Shown: positions 41,447 to 52,280, counted from the first letter of the stretch. The stretch is 64,000 nt of DNA from Cylindrotheca closterium (GCA_933822405.4 CAKOGP040002136.1:124001-188000); one strand, 5' to 3'. Numbers and translations are program-made. The notes: generated by a model from the sequence alone, not told the origin.

Positions 41447-42652
41447 TTACAAGGGGTCCAGAAGATGTGATAGTGCCGCTTCTTCTGGAGTCATGATTCG
41501 ATTGCGAAATCTTTCTCGAGACGAGTTGTGCCTCTGAAGCTTGATCAAGTTCTTGATTCGATCATTCTTGGAGCTTGATGACTTGCGTGTTTCCTTCTTG
41601 TCACTGCTAAATCGTAATGAGCTAGAGGAATCGTCCAGCGAGCTGAAGGAATCCTCGAATGGCAAAGTGGCCACTGTATCATCGTCCTTCTTTTTGGTTG
41701 GGAAGATCATACTGTAACTTTTCGAGAACGATTCCTTGTTCATCCTATCAATGGTCAGCTTTTGACCCTTGATGATTTTCTCGTTCTTGGAAATAAGATC
41801 TTTCGCCTGAGACAATTCCTTCTCCAATCGCAAAATCTCATCTGAATTCTTCTCTTGTTCGACCACCGCTTGGCTTCCCCCTTCCAAGTTCGATAGTTGT
41901 AGAATGATTTCATCTTGCCTCTGAAGTCTTCGTTGCAGAATTCTGTTCTCGATACGAATTGCATCATCGTTGATGTCATGTCGTGAACGAGGGGACATCA
42001 TGCCGCCATTGTCTTCAAGTTCATCGAGCCTCGATTCAAGCTCACATGACTTTAATTTCAAAGTCTCGCGCTCAGACGCAATTTCATCTCTCTCCTTTTG
42101 GAGTAGACGGCGTTCCTCCTTGAGAGTTTCCTCGTACTCTTCCAACTTCTTGAGCATTGCAGCGACACTCTTCGTTTCGGGAGTCTTGCTGCTCTTCTTG
42201 GATTTACTGCTTTTGGTTTTGCTCTTGCCTTCGGAGCTTGTGCTCTTCTTACTCGAAATAGAGTCTGAACTGAGTCGTTTGCTGCTCTTTCTCTTTTTCA
42301 ATTTCTTGCTCTTGGATCGTGATAGAGATTTTCGTCTGCTGCTGCTGCTGCTTGTTGTTGCACTATTAGCATCTACCTCCTGATCCTCATCCAATGACAG
42401 CAAAGGCAAAGAGCCTATGGCACTGTAATGAGCCGTATCATCATCGTAAAAATCATCAGTATACATGTCGTTCGGTGTTGGAGATGCCAGAACGTCGTCG
42501 TAAAACTCTGTTGTTGCATGCATGGAGAAGGCGAATAGATCGTCTAGAACATTCTTGTCGCTTGCAGCGTAGGTATGTCTTCTTGGGGGGGCTCTGTCAT
42601 TGGACTTCATATTGCCTTTCGTGGGGACTACGATGTCGCTACTTCTAGGCAT
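41447..42652 (-). CDS. Coiled-coil protein with Ser/Lys-rich region, intact family member
   Basis: A 401-residue protein with a textbook start context (GCCACCATG). Conserved blocks with the two damaged copies: DLFAFSMH (about 38), PTPNDMY, KRLSSDS in a Ser/Lys/Arg-rich basic region (about 105-160), and a coiled coil (about 165-320) with KLEEYEETLKEERRLLQKERD, LQRRLQRQDEII and LRLEKELSQAKDLISKNEKI. The tail is Ser-rich and ends with EEAALSHLLDPL. No membrane segment or signal peptide. The basic Ser/Lys block could be a nuclear signal or phospho-site array; function unknown. It is the only full-length frame of three local copies. Confidence 0.8.
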   Translation of the reverse strand: MPRSSDIVVPTKGNMKSNDRAPPRRHTYAASDKNVLDDLFAFSMHATTEFYDDVLASPTPNDMYTDDFYDDDTAHYSAIGSLPLLSLDEDQEVDANSATTSSSSSRRKSLSRSKSKKLKKRKSSKRLSSDSISSKKSTSSEGKSKTKSSKSKKSSKTPETKSVAAMLKKLEEYEETLKEERRLLQKERDEIASERETLKLKSCELESRLDELEDNGGMMSPRSRHDINDDAIRIENRILQRRLQRQDEIILQLSNLEGGSQAVVEQEKNSDEILRLEKELSQAKDLISKNEKIIKGQKLTIDRMNKESFSKSYSMIFPTKKKDDDTVATLPFEDSFSSLDDSSSSLRFSSDKKETRKSSSSKNDRIKNLIKLQRHNSSRERFRNRIMTPEEAALSHLLDPL

Positions 42653-44058
42653 GGTGGCTGTATTTTCGAATTTTTGTTTTGTGTTTCGTTGTTTTTGCCT
42701 ATCGCATTGCGTCTGGTCTTGGAATGTGTTTTTTGACCGGGTTTTTGTGGGGTAGGTTTTGGCCAGTCATACTCGATTTAGTCTTGGGCCTTAAGTAAGT
42801 GTCTTGGTTTTCCTAACATTTATATAGAATCGATTTCGCAATTGGACGGACCGGACATCTGGTAGGCGGTTGGAGTACCACCAGTATCACGGGTATGTAT
42901 CTCTGACTGCAGCATCATACAACAAAAAGGACATTAGCGATCCTACTTAAAGTCTTGAAAACGAGCCGGTCATATTTGGCGCGCGCAGCCCATATTTGGG
43001 ACATCGCGGATGACAGAGAGGTAAAGGTAACATCAATGTGCCAACCCATGGTCGAGGCTGCTTGAAGCACAAACAATGATGGATGTGATATTATCCAATT
43101 ATTCTTTGACCTAAACATCGATGTGGCGAGGACAATCATACTGCTTGAGTTTGAGTATACTCGCTCATCGAACCTTGTTGCTCGCGCGCAGCGACGCTTC
43201 TTGGTATTGATCGTGGTAGAGTGCTGGTGGATTGCCTCTTATTTTACGCCTCTCGTTTCACAACAAGAGCGATGCGGGTACAAGGTGAACATGATCCCAA
43301 TGAAATCAGTACAATGGGAATGGGAGGGACTGGCGCGAGATATTTCCTCACTACTCACATGGATTGAGGAATGGCAGCGGTTTGCACAAACGTTGATGTA
43401 TTGTCTCCACTCAAAGGATAGTTGCTGTCAAGCTACAGTACTAATACCTGCTGCATCCATACAAACTTACTCGAAGCGCAGCCAAAGAATGAATCTTTGG
43501 ATCAATCACGTTTCTCACTGTACCGCAGTCCAATGGAGAAGTCGCGGCGTCCGAAAACGACAAACATTATGTGTGGTGGCAGTGGTGCCGCTCCTGGTCC
43601 TTCTGCTACCCTGGTACCGCTCCATTCACTGACTGATGTTCACAGCCTTATTTTTCAGGTACTGAAGACATTTTCGACAGAAACATGCACAGCAAGAATG
43701 GGAGCAAGGAGGAAGGTTTGCAATGGAGCCTCAAACCAACAAGAAATCTGGCGGCGGAATGTATTGCATTATCCACCAGGAGGCTGTAGTCTTCAGCTGC
43801 AGGTACTATTGACATTTATGGCCATTGCTGGTTCCTCAAAGCTAGTTATCTGCCATTCAGTGGCAATGTCTAATGGCAGCATTGTCGTCGAGATAACTGC
43901 CAAAGGATACACGGACTAGTACTACTATGTGATCAAAGAAAGTTAATTAATCACGCATTCCGGTAGCTCTTCCAAAAACATTCTACAGTGTAGTGTCATA
44001 TTGAGTTAACTGTACTATGTATTACAGTAGTATGATTCGGTAGCCAGTACAGTTACCA
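42653..44058. other. 1.4 kb region without a supported gene
   Basis: Plus-strand frames at 43123-43632 and 43422-43919 overlap each other in different frames and neither shows a family motif. A fragment around 43536-43660 (MEKSRRPKTTN...) followed by a CAG could be a gene relic. Not called. Confidence 0.4.
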
Positions 44059-44575
44059 TTTTTCGCAGCTCGAAGGACATCAAAAAGTGAGCTCTTGGCA
44101 ATTCCATTGCTATTGAAACAATAGATCCTATGTTGACCGTTTGGTCTTGCGTACTACAAGCCTTGCTTTTTTTCAGGCAAAGGGCGAGCTGGATGTTTTC
44201 TTGTTCTTTCCAGACTTTGCTGCCTTGTTCTCAAGTCCGGGAACAAGCAAGCCAAGACGGCCATGGAAACCACTATTCCTTTTAAGGAAGTGCTGTCACG
44301 TGATTTGCATGACTTTGGAGACTCTTGCTCGCACAAGGATTCCAAAGCAGAGTCAGAGAAAAAGGCTAGTACCTGACGTGCATTCATCGTCAGATATGGC
44401 GGGAACGGATCGGATAGTAGTAGTTTCAATCTCAGGTGGCGGTGGTGGGGTATCGGTTGGGGTTGTGGATTGCTCCCGGTTCAGACTTGGAGGGCAACCA
44501 AGTTCATCAAGCTCCTCATCGGAATCAAAAGGATCGACTCTCATGTCAATACCTGTAGTGCTGTATTCGATGGTG
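44059..44575 (-). pseudogene. Decayed copy of the Ser/Pro-rich protein at 45132
   Basis: It shares VDPFDSD, LDELGCPPSLNREQSTTP, DTPPPP and the TSGTSLF block with the intact neighbour. The start codon is lost (the DNA aligning with ATG reads TCA), the frame shifts after SLF, and the middle section is deleted. The tail that matches GFAKSSLLDFLRA is recognisable near 44065-44110. Confidence 0.82.
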
Positions 44576-45131
44576 ATTGATGATTTTGTGATTCTTTCTT
44601 CGTATTATTAAAATACCGTATTTAATACGCTTTTATTGTATTATAAATATTTATTTTTAAAATATATAATACCTACAGTATGATATTAGTCGCGACAACC
44701 GCTTGCGTTCCATTCTTGAGCTTTCAAAATGAGGAGCGTAAGGGAATTGTGTTCGATGAGTCTTCAATCACTCCTTCATTCGATTGGGGTATTTCATCAA
44801 ATAGTGCGATCGTATTTTTTTGTCAATCATTACCTTCACTCTTCCGTTTTATTTTGACATTGATGCGCCCCGGACGATGCGTTGACAGTGAAGTTTTCAA
44901 ATGAGGCATTACCATTGCAATATGCCGGAGCTCAGCATGATCCGTTTGGTGTGGACCTGTAGCGCTATCGATCATCATCCATCATTTTGACACACGCATG
45001 TTTGCTACATCAAACTTCTTTATGCGGCACCGCAGCACTGTAGTACTAATTGTCTACACTCTACTAGTTTCATACTGCGCGTTATGGCTATAGTTGTTGT
45101 ATTTATATTGGCTAGCTAGCATGTATTATAT
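44576..45131. other. Spacer, no gene seen
   Basis: 555 bp, very AT-rich at 44610-44680. No feature supported. Confidence 0.45.
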
Positions 45132-45722
45132 TTACCATTTTTTGGTAGCTCGAAGGAAATCCAAAAGTGAGCTCTTGGCAAATCCACTGCTGTTGGAATA
45201 GGTATGCTTAGCAGTTGCAGTTGACCGTTGCACCTTGTGTACCAGACTTGATTTGCTGGCAAGCATTATTGGTTTCTTGTTTCTTTTCAGACCTTGCTTT
45301 CTCAGGTCCGGGAAGACTGCCTTGGAAATCATGGCTCGCGAGCGTGCTGATCGAATCATGGATCTGTTGAGCTTGACAACCATTTCTTCTAAGGAAGTGT
45401 TATCATGTAATTCGGATGACTTTGGAGACTGCGGGTTGCTCAAAAACTGCAAGCTAGTGTCAGAGAAAAGGCTGGTACCTGACGTGCTTTCATCGTCAGA
45501 TATGGGAATGGATCGGATGGTTTCAATATCGGGTGGTGGTGGGGTATCGGTTGGGGTTGTGGATTGCTCGCGGTTCAGACTTGGAGGGCAACCAAATTCA
45601 TCAAGGTCCTCTTGGATGTCAGCATCACCAAACGAGAGAATTGAGAAGTCATCGGAATCAAAAGGATCGACGCTCTTGTCAATACCTGTAGTGCTGTATT
45701 CGATGGTGATAGTGCTGGACAT
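45132..45722 (-). CDS. Ser/Pro-rich small protein, unrecognised, intact copy
   Basis: A 196-residue protein starting MSSTITIEYS. An acidic Asp/Ser N-terminus (VDPFDSDDFS) is followed by CPPSLNREQ, a Thr/Pro stretch (TTPTDTPPPP), a Ser-rich acidic segment with SDDESTSGTS, and a basic C-terminal half (about 110-196) ending FAKSSLLDFLRATKKW, probably an amphipathic helix. The frame is clean while the neighbouring copy is broken. No signal peptide or membrane span. Function unknown. Confidence 0.68.
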   Translation of the reverse strand: MSSTITIEYSTTGIDKSVDPFDSDDFSILSFGDADIQEDLDEFGCPPSLNREQSTTPTDTPPPPDIETIRSIPISDDESTSGTSLFSDTSLQFLSNPQSPKSSELHDNTSLEEMVVKLNRSMIRSARSRAMISKAVFPDLRKQGLKRNKKPIMLASKSSLVHKVQRSTATAKHTYSNSSGFAKSSLLDFLRATKKW

Positions 45723-46364
45723 GATGGTTTCTTATTTGAATTTTTAATGAGCCTGGAAAAGGTTGTGGGTATGATATTATTTTCATTCGTTCCAAATGTG
45801 AGGAAAGAAACATTGTGAAAGTTTTCCCGAAAAGAATCTTGAAGGAGTTTTTTTCGCTTCGCATCCCAGATGCAGAACAAATGTGAAGACAACTTTGACA
45901 TTTCGCATCCAGAAACGCACTTAAGGGACCTAGTTCTTCTTTGATTCCTCGAGAATATCCCATGCGATGTTTCGACAATGGACACGTTTTTTTATTGCAA
46001 AAGATTCTGCTCGGCAGGGACACATGAACGATGGAACGGAGGTGGCTTTGACATTTTTCTGGGACCTACAGTACGATAGTGTATGTGGTGGAGGAGTGGG
46101 ACGTGGAATAATGTAGGCAATGACAGGAGGTAACTGTTTCAGCTCCGGGACCCAAGCGCGATGCCATTCGATTCATGACATCTTCCACCTGGACCCTCCG
46201 CACATGCGCGCGTTGCATCTCCCCGACAGCAGGGTCCCACCATAAAATAAAAAGACACTAGTCTTGCTTGTACTATAGTCGGAGTGTGTTCGAGTAGGGA
46301 ACATAATCGTCGTCTGGACGATAATTTTGAATCTTGGCGAATCAAGCTTGTTCACTGCGACATA
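45723..46364. other. Spacer, no gene called
   Basis: 640 bp upstream of the Ser/Pro-rich gene. Short minus-strand frames exist but none has protein-like features. Confidence 0.4.
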
Positions 46365-46620
46365 TTTCGAAACGATTCAAATGGATCGAAACGATTCATC
46401 ACAACACGCGAAACGATTCAAAGGATTTCGAAACGATTCAAAGGAATCGAAACGATTGATTGATTCATTCAAATGCGAAACGAAACGATTCAAAGGACTT
46501 TGAAACGATTCAAAGGAATCAAAACGATTCAAATGAATGATCTCGAAAGGATTCAAAGGAATCAACGAAACGATTCAAACGATCTCGAAACGATTCAAAG
46601 ATATCAACAAAACGATTGGA
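46365..46620. repeat. Minisatellite of CGAAACGATTCAAAGGA units
   Basis: About 14 degenerate copies of a 17-20 bp unit with core GAAACGATTCAAA, in one orientation, over 255 bp. Units vary in the tail (GGAAT, GGACTT, TGGAT, GATCT). Confidence 0.9.
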
Positions 46621-46659
46621 ATAAATGAAACATCACTGGTCAGGTAATAAGATGCCAAT

Positions 46660-47233
46660 TGGTATGTCACTCGAAATCATGGCATCGAGCATCAAAATTC
46701 GGGGTGGGGGTGAGAGCAATCCCGGAGGTCGTACAGACGGTCTCTTTGTTTGTTGGATCAGGCTCGTCGTGGACTTCGCAGTATGTCCTGACGCGAAGCT
46801 TACAGTGCTTCATAGTTCATGTGCTGGCCCTCAAGTAGAGCCAATGGGCTAAAACCTCCGACACGCCATCAGCGTTAGGGAGAATGTTCATGTACCTGGC
46901 AGATTTTTTAACTAGGGCTATTTTTAGCGCACGTGGATAATATTGGAAGGGAAGACTTGCAACTGTGGCGTGATCACGCTCCTTAACAGTGCAAATGTTC
47001 CGCTTGGCTTCGGGAACATGTGCTCCCGGAGCACATATATGTACATCCACAGAACCGTTTTCAGGCTTAGCAAATTCGTCACGTAGTGGCTCAAACTCGG
47101 GATCAGCGTGTAGAGTGCGGACAGTGAAGCGCTGGAGCCCATATTTGTTGAAACACTTCTTAAGTAGAGGGAGAACCTGGTTCGCCATGGCGCAAGATTG
47201 CAGAACGTCAACAAAAGCTTGTCGTATGATCAT
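46660..47233 (-). mobile_element. Copia integrase relic
   Basis: The main frame (46817-47233) carries VRTLHADPEFEPLRDEF (second catalytic Asp region) and VPEAKRN...TVKERDHA (catalytic Glu region), followed by YMNILPNADGVS, as in copia integrases. After a frameshift the next block, similar to EGQHMNYEAL and VHDEPDPTN, is visible down to about 46670. The first Asp and the reverse transcriptase are missing. Confidence 0.8.
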
Positions 47234-47498
47234 AGTATTATCATATCATTCTGTATCAAAGTGTAGTCACAAAGGCGCCCTTACATCCACAGTTCATACG
47301 AGAGGTGGTTCTTGACGCAACAGGCGATTCAAACTCATCGCTTGCTAGACTCAACAAAACGACACAAGACGCCGTATATTCAGTCTCTCAAAGACTTGTT
47401 CCGTTAGTAAACACACCAGTAATTTGATACGGACCTTCCATCTTTGGATCCAATTTACTTAGATTGAAATTCTTGATCAAAACTTCTCCACGAATGTT

Positions 47499-47549
47499 GT
47501 AGTCACACTCAATTTGTAGTCACACTCAATTTGTAGTCACACTCAATTC
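47499..47549. repeat. 17-bp unit in three tandem copies within the gypsy C-terminus
   Basis: GTAGTCACACTCAATTT occurs at 47499, 47516 and 47533. As 17 is not a multiple of three, the expansion shifts the gypsy frame. Confidence 0.93.
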
Positions 47550-49159
47550 GTTTATACTCAAAAGATCGGCAAATCACAGGAATGTTGAGCAACATGTCAC
47601 GAGCAAATACGACTTCACATGGAGTGTTTTTTTTTCAAAGATTGAGAAACACCACATCTCATGGCATGATTGCATGCTGCGAGAGCATCATCGACGGCTT
47701 GATTAGCTGTCTGAATGCTTGGGGCCATGTCATTGTTGTTGAATCTTGTTCGTAGGATGTTGCCAACAGTTTGATGCATACGTTCACAGATAGCATTGGC
47801 AGTTGGATTCTTGCTTGTCGCCAATGCATCGTGAATTCCCCACTGCTGTAGTTTCAACTGAAAGTTGTGACCAATGGATTTGCCGCTTTGATCGTGAGTG
47901 CACTTGTAGGGTTTTGGATATCGAGAAAGCCATAGATTCTCGAAGACATTTGTGATGTGGGCTGAAGTTTTGTTCTCAATGTGTGAAAGTTCAGTGAGAT
48001 TTGTCACAGGATAAATACAAGTGAGCGCATTGAATTCAATGTCTATACCAATGACCTTGATTTTCCAAGGTCCAATTAAATCCACAGCCACAGAAAACCA
48101 CAGGACTAAATCTGCATGTCTTTCAGGCAGATGTCTGAATTGAATGTTCACATTTTTATTCACTTGGCAAACTTCACATCTGAGGGATTCAACTTTTCTT
48201 TTCAAAGCAGGAGCATAGAACTGTCGGACGATTTTATTGTACAAAGAGGTAGTACCTCGATGTCCAAGTACCAACTGATACCATACAATCACTGGAGCAA
48301 CAAAAGTTTCAGGCAAGTGAATTCTCCATTTGTTAGGTTTATTCAAATTTGCACAGTAGCAGATCACATTCCGATTGTCAATTTGCATGATGGGATATTG
48401 AGCCCAAGTTGCTGCATCTTGCGATTTTTGAATGAGGGCAACATCCTGGAGCTGATGTTGTTGAATGTTTGCCATGGTGATTGGATTTGGCATAACTTCC
48501 AATGGAGGATGATTCAAAAATGATTCAAGCATCTCATCATTTTCAATTGCACCATGTCCATGGTCACCATCTTGGCAACAGGAGAAAGGACATTTGAAGG
48601 TACGATTGAATTCCGCTTCAGTTGGAGGAGGAAGAAGAACTTCTTCTTCGAAAGAATACATTTCATCCTCAGGATCCATTTTGACATTGAGTTTGTCAAA
48701 TGCGATCAATTTACCTTTAGAAAACGAACTCTTCCCCTCAGACAGTTTCTCCATTTGCGGTAAATGCAAGGAACAGTTGGCCAAAACATTATCTTTACCA
48801 GGCAAATAGTTAAACGTAGGCGAAAATTCTCCCATGTACATTTGCCAGCATAAAACGCGTTGTGTATTCATCATGCGGAAAGTGAAATTTTTGTGATCTG
48901 TAAAAATAGTCAATTGCGTACCATAAAGCATTGAGCGAAACTCTTTCAAGCAATGCACAATACCCAACATTTCTTTTTCCATGACAGAATAATTCTTTTG
49001 AGCATCATTGAGTTTGCGACTCCAGTACGCCACTGGCTTTTTGTCTTGCATGATCACGGTTCCCATTTGATAGGCCAAAGCATCAGTGTAGGGTTCAAAG
49101 GGCTTGTTGTGATTGGGATACTGCATTAAAATATCACTAGCCATCAAAGATTTCATTGT

Positions 49160-49175
49160 TTTGTAAGCTTTTTCA
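49160..49175. repeat. Target-site duplication of the LINE, left copy
   Basis: TTTGTAAGCTTTTTCA here and TTTGAAAGCTTTTTCA at 50904-50919: 16 bp with one mismatch, flanking the inserted LINE exactly where the gypsy frame is broken. Confidence 0.88.
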
Positions 49176-50903
49176 ATAATAATAATAATAACTGAAACAT
49201 TAATCGATTAAATGCTAGGTAGCGCATACGATTGCCGGTGGAATGGTCGGCTGTAAAGGTCAAGTACTGTGGAGTGGCGAGTCAACAACAAGTTTGAACC
49301 ATGTGAGGCGTCTGATAATCAGAAGTTGCTCTAGTCAGAACCAGATGGTTCGGACTCTACCTGCAGCGTGGCGGGGTGATCTCGGGGCGTTGCTTCCATG
49401 AAACGTTGTTCAAGGGGAATGGTCCGCAGGGTGGAAGAAGCGATGAAGAATACGGCGTTGAGGCGCCAAAGCGCGGCGGTAGGCCGTGCGTTCCATCCTC
49501 ACCAGCTTCAGCCACTCCTCACGGTCAACCAGTGGTTTGTTCAAGACTGTCCGGCGCCTGACCGAAAGCATGCGTTGGACAACCTTAGGTAGGTCAGTAG
49601 GACCCATATCAAACTGGTTGTGTATTCCGTTGTTGACCTGTTGGCTGCGCTCTTGTAACTGTACATTGTCCTCCGAGTGTTGTACCAAGTTCCGATGTTC
49701 CCACAACTGGAAGCCCAGCAAAATCAACTGATGCAAGAGGCATAAGGCCCATAAGGTCGGAGAGCGTTGGCTCCCGCGCGACTGTAGATATTCCTCCTGC
49801 AACGGGGCCCATTGGCGGGACAATCTTCCTTCCAATAGCCCTTGGTAGCCAATGCATTGCTGGGATCGGAAGGCGCTGCGCAGTTGACCTGGTACCATTC
49901 GGATGGACGGTAGGGATGGATCGCGAACCCCTTTAAGGAGGGAGAGGAGGGCATGTTTGATGGCCGGATCTGTCACTTGAGTGTCCAGCCATAAATCCAG
50001 GGCCACTGTCTGGCGATCCCATTCAGCGCTGGTGGATGGAGCCATACATCGAGGTACGTGTAGGTGATCTTCGAACTCGCCACAGCATGGGCATGCGGCA
50101 GATGTGTCATATCCCCATCGTACCTTAAACTTGCCGACACCGCACATACCCACCACGTGCTTTGTGGTCCAGCGTTGGACGCCCGCAGGGAGAGATCGCA
50201 TGGCCCGGGCCAGACTGGTCCAGTCGGTTTCCGACTCCGCCTCTGGGGTGACCGTGAGTTTCTCGCGCCACCTCTTGCGGAGGGCGGGAAGCGCCACCAG
50301 CTCTTGGATGTAGTCTGGGTCCAATCGAGACTGCTTAACGTCTCCGATATAGAGAGCGGCCAACTCAGTAAAGAAGCGAGCATTGGGTGCAATCAACTGA
50401 TGGCGGTATGCCACTGCCCAATTATCCACTTCAACATTCCTTTTGGACCACCAAGACAGGGACGAAAAGGGCGTAGCGTGGTCAAGGTGACCATACACAT
50501 GACTAGGCTCCCACGATGCTTTGGAGCGCGCAAGGGCCTCGCGGAGGGAAGAGACCAGGTCAAACTGCGCCTGTTGGGGAGTGACTCGATTATCACTAAA
50601 GGTATTGAGAAGGGCGGAAAACCCATCACGCGCTATCCTTACGCGGGGTTTAGATTGGAGCGTCGGCGCCCACTGGTGGAGCAACCAGTCAACAACCATG
50701 TTGCCTGCGAGCAGGCCGATCAGCTCACTCCGATAGGCGCTTTGGTCCTGGGGCAATCCGGGAGTCTGGCATGGAACAATGATGCGGTCCTTCTCCCCTT
50801 TTCTTGGGAGTAGTTGTGCAGCCGCCGTTCCCAGGTCTCGCTTGTATGATCCGTCGCTTATCAGGCAGAGGTGGCCAGACAGTAAGGCCTCCACCAGCCG
50901 TCC
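49176..50903 (-). mobile_element. 5'-truncated LINE inserted in the gypsy element
   Basis: The frame ending at 49410 carries a type 1 RNase H domain: Asp in CLISDGSYK, Glu in SAYRSELIG, Asp in RIARDGFSAL and Asp in NVEVDNWA. A Cys/His cluster (CPCCGEFEDHLHVPRC) typical of LINE C-termini follows. About 230 bp of 3' flank lead to a tail of TTA repeats (49176-49192 on the + strand as ATA/ATAATA). The 5' side stops abruptly at 50903 and has no reverse transcriptase, as expected for incomplete reverse transcription. The frame happens to be fused in frame to gypsy sequence at its 5' end. Confidence 0.88.
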
Positions 50904-50919
50904 TTTGAAAGCTTTTTCA
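50904..50919. repeat. Target-site duplication of the LINE, right copy
   Basis: TTTGAAAGCTTTTTCA, within the gypsy codons for KCEKAFK. Partner at 49160-49175. Confidence 0.88.
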
Positions 50920-51228
50920 CATTTGTCCGTCCATTGAAATGTGTGTGCTCCAGTGAGAGCTGTCAACGGTTGCAAAAGCTGAGAACACATGTGACGATAG
51001 TAGGTCACAGCACCCAAGAAAGCTCAAAGTTCAGTAATGTTGCGAGGAGCATTCATTTTGAGGATTGCATCGACCGTTTTCTTCCAAGGTTTGACACCTT
51101 CAGGGGTCAACCAATGGCCCAAGAAATCGGTTTCTTGAACACACCATTCACATTTCAAAGGGTTAATCTTGAAACTTGCTTCTTGAAGTTGTTCAAAAAC
51201 AGTTTTGAATAATTGCACATGGTCTTCA
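50904..51228 (-). mobile_element. Gypsy reverse transcriptase C-terminal part
   Basis: Encodes FKINPLKCEWCVQETDFLGHWLTPEG, NAPRNITEL and GAVTYYRHM, the thumb and connection region of gypsy reverse transcriptase, ending FQWTDKCEKAFK at the LINE junction. An in-frame stop lies near 51020. Upstream the similarity stops sharply at about 51228, before the YxDD motif. Confidence 0.9.
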
Positions 51229-51364
51229 TTGTTGGGATATGACAAAATATGAGTTTTTACGTTCCAAGAAAAACTATTCAAGTACATAGATTTGACACGC
51301 ACGATCGGACTTTGATCGTGATGTCAGAATTCGACGCAAGTCTGCCGGACAATCTACATCCACA
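51229..51364. repeat. Direct repeat of about 135 bp, left copy
   Basis: TTGTTGGGATATGACAAAAT and the following sequence match 60275-60410 in the same orientation, with scattered substitutions and one single-base indel. The left edge coincides with the break in gypsy similarity. Confidence 0.85.
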
Positions 51365-52280
51365 TGAAAAGTTCCCCAACCTTGATGTCGAAGTCCTGTG
51401 TGCAAATAGTCTTGAACTGCCTCCGTCAAAACATCTTAGGCGAAGCCGACCCGAAGCCTGGTACCCAACTTCTTCTCGCCCGGTTTACTGTTAGTGGCAG
51501 CATAAGCACAGTTTCCATAGTCCATATCGCAGTAGACTAAGAGAGCCTGATAATGTGGTAGTTTGTTGCGCAAGTTGGCCTACGATCGAATCCATAAGTT
51601 CTGCTGTTTATAAGTACTGTCAGAAATTGGAAGGATCCTCAATTCATGCAGAGAATTATTGATCGCTTCCTCCAGAGAGCTCAAGACTATCAAAAGAATC
51701 CCTTCTGCAACAGCTCCTGACTTGGAGCCCTGGTAATCAAAGGCAAAGGTTATTTTGAAAATGTGGCATTTCCCAGGGATGTCTCCAGGTTTACTTGAGT
51801 CAGCCTGGAGATTTTTTCCACAACAGTTAGTGGCCGATGTAGGCGTGAGTTGGTTGTTGGCAAGGGGTTCTGAGAAGCCACAGGCGTAAATCGATTTTGA
51901 GGAATGACTTGATCCTCCCTTGCTGCAACATCTGTTGGACCCTCCCTTTCTTCACCTTCTCCAGCATCTTTCATCTGTACAGATGTAACATCCTCATTGT
52001 CATCATCATCGTCTTCATCGTCATTGGAGGACAGTGAGGGCCTAGGGTTGTGACAAACGCCTGTCACCTGCACCTCATTGTCTTCATCGTCATCCAGGAT
52101 CTCCCTTCCATCAACTGTCATTGGGTCCGCCTCCGCATCCCCATCTGTAGAAACCCCATCTCCATCCGATACATCATTGTCTGCAAGGGCACTATAACAA
52201 TTGTTGGATCAATTGCGCTTCTTCCAGTTGTCCACACAGTCTATGTCTTGCTGATTAGGATTTTCTTCTGATCCATGCAT
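51365..52280 (-). pseudogene. X family copy A (decayed)
   Basis: The N-terminal part is very acidic (DDEDDDDDNEDV near 52010), then LTVVEKISRLTQVNL and, after a stop, FDYQGSKSG, LPISDSTYKQQNLWIRS, CDMDYGNCAYA and KPGEKKLGTRLRVGF down to about 51390. Each of these blocks recurs in the other X copies. Several stops and frameshifts. No known domain recognised. Confidence 0.7.

Larger units (their letters stand above)
47400..49175 (-). mobile_element. Gypsy element, RNase H and integrase part
   Basis: The frame 49156-47615 contains gypsy RNase H (YTDALAYQMGTVIMQ, YWSRKLNDAQ, TIFTDHKNFTF), the HHCC region of integrase (LGHRGTTSLYNKIV...CEVCQVN) and the integrase core with IDIEF, CTHDQSGK and AICERMHQT. 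An A-run frameshift at about 47627-47636 splits it from the C-terminal part, which continues to about 47400 (CEVVFARDMLLNIP and GPYQITGVF, chromo-like). It joins the reverse transcriptase piece at 50904-51228 across a LINE insertion. Confidence 0.9.

Noticed and set aside
43123..43919. Two overlapping plus-strand frames
   Set aside because: They overlap in different phases without a plausible intron (the candidate between CAG sites is only about 22 bp). May be a relic but cannot be supported.
46365..46620. CRISPR-like array
   Set aside because: Units are degenerate and contiguous, without unique spacers of constant length; it is a minisatellite in eukaryotic DNA.
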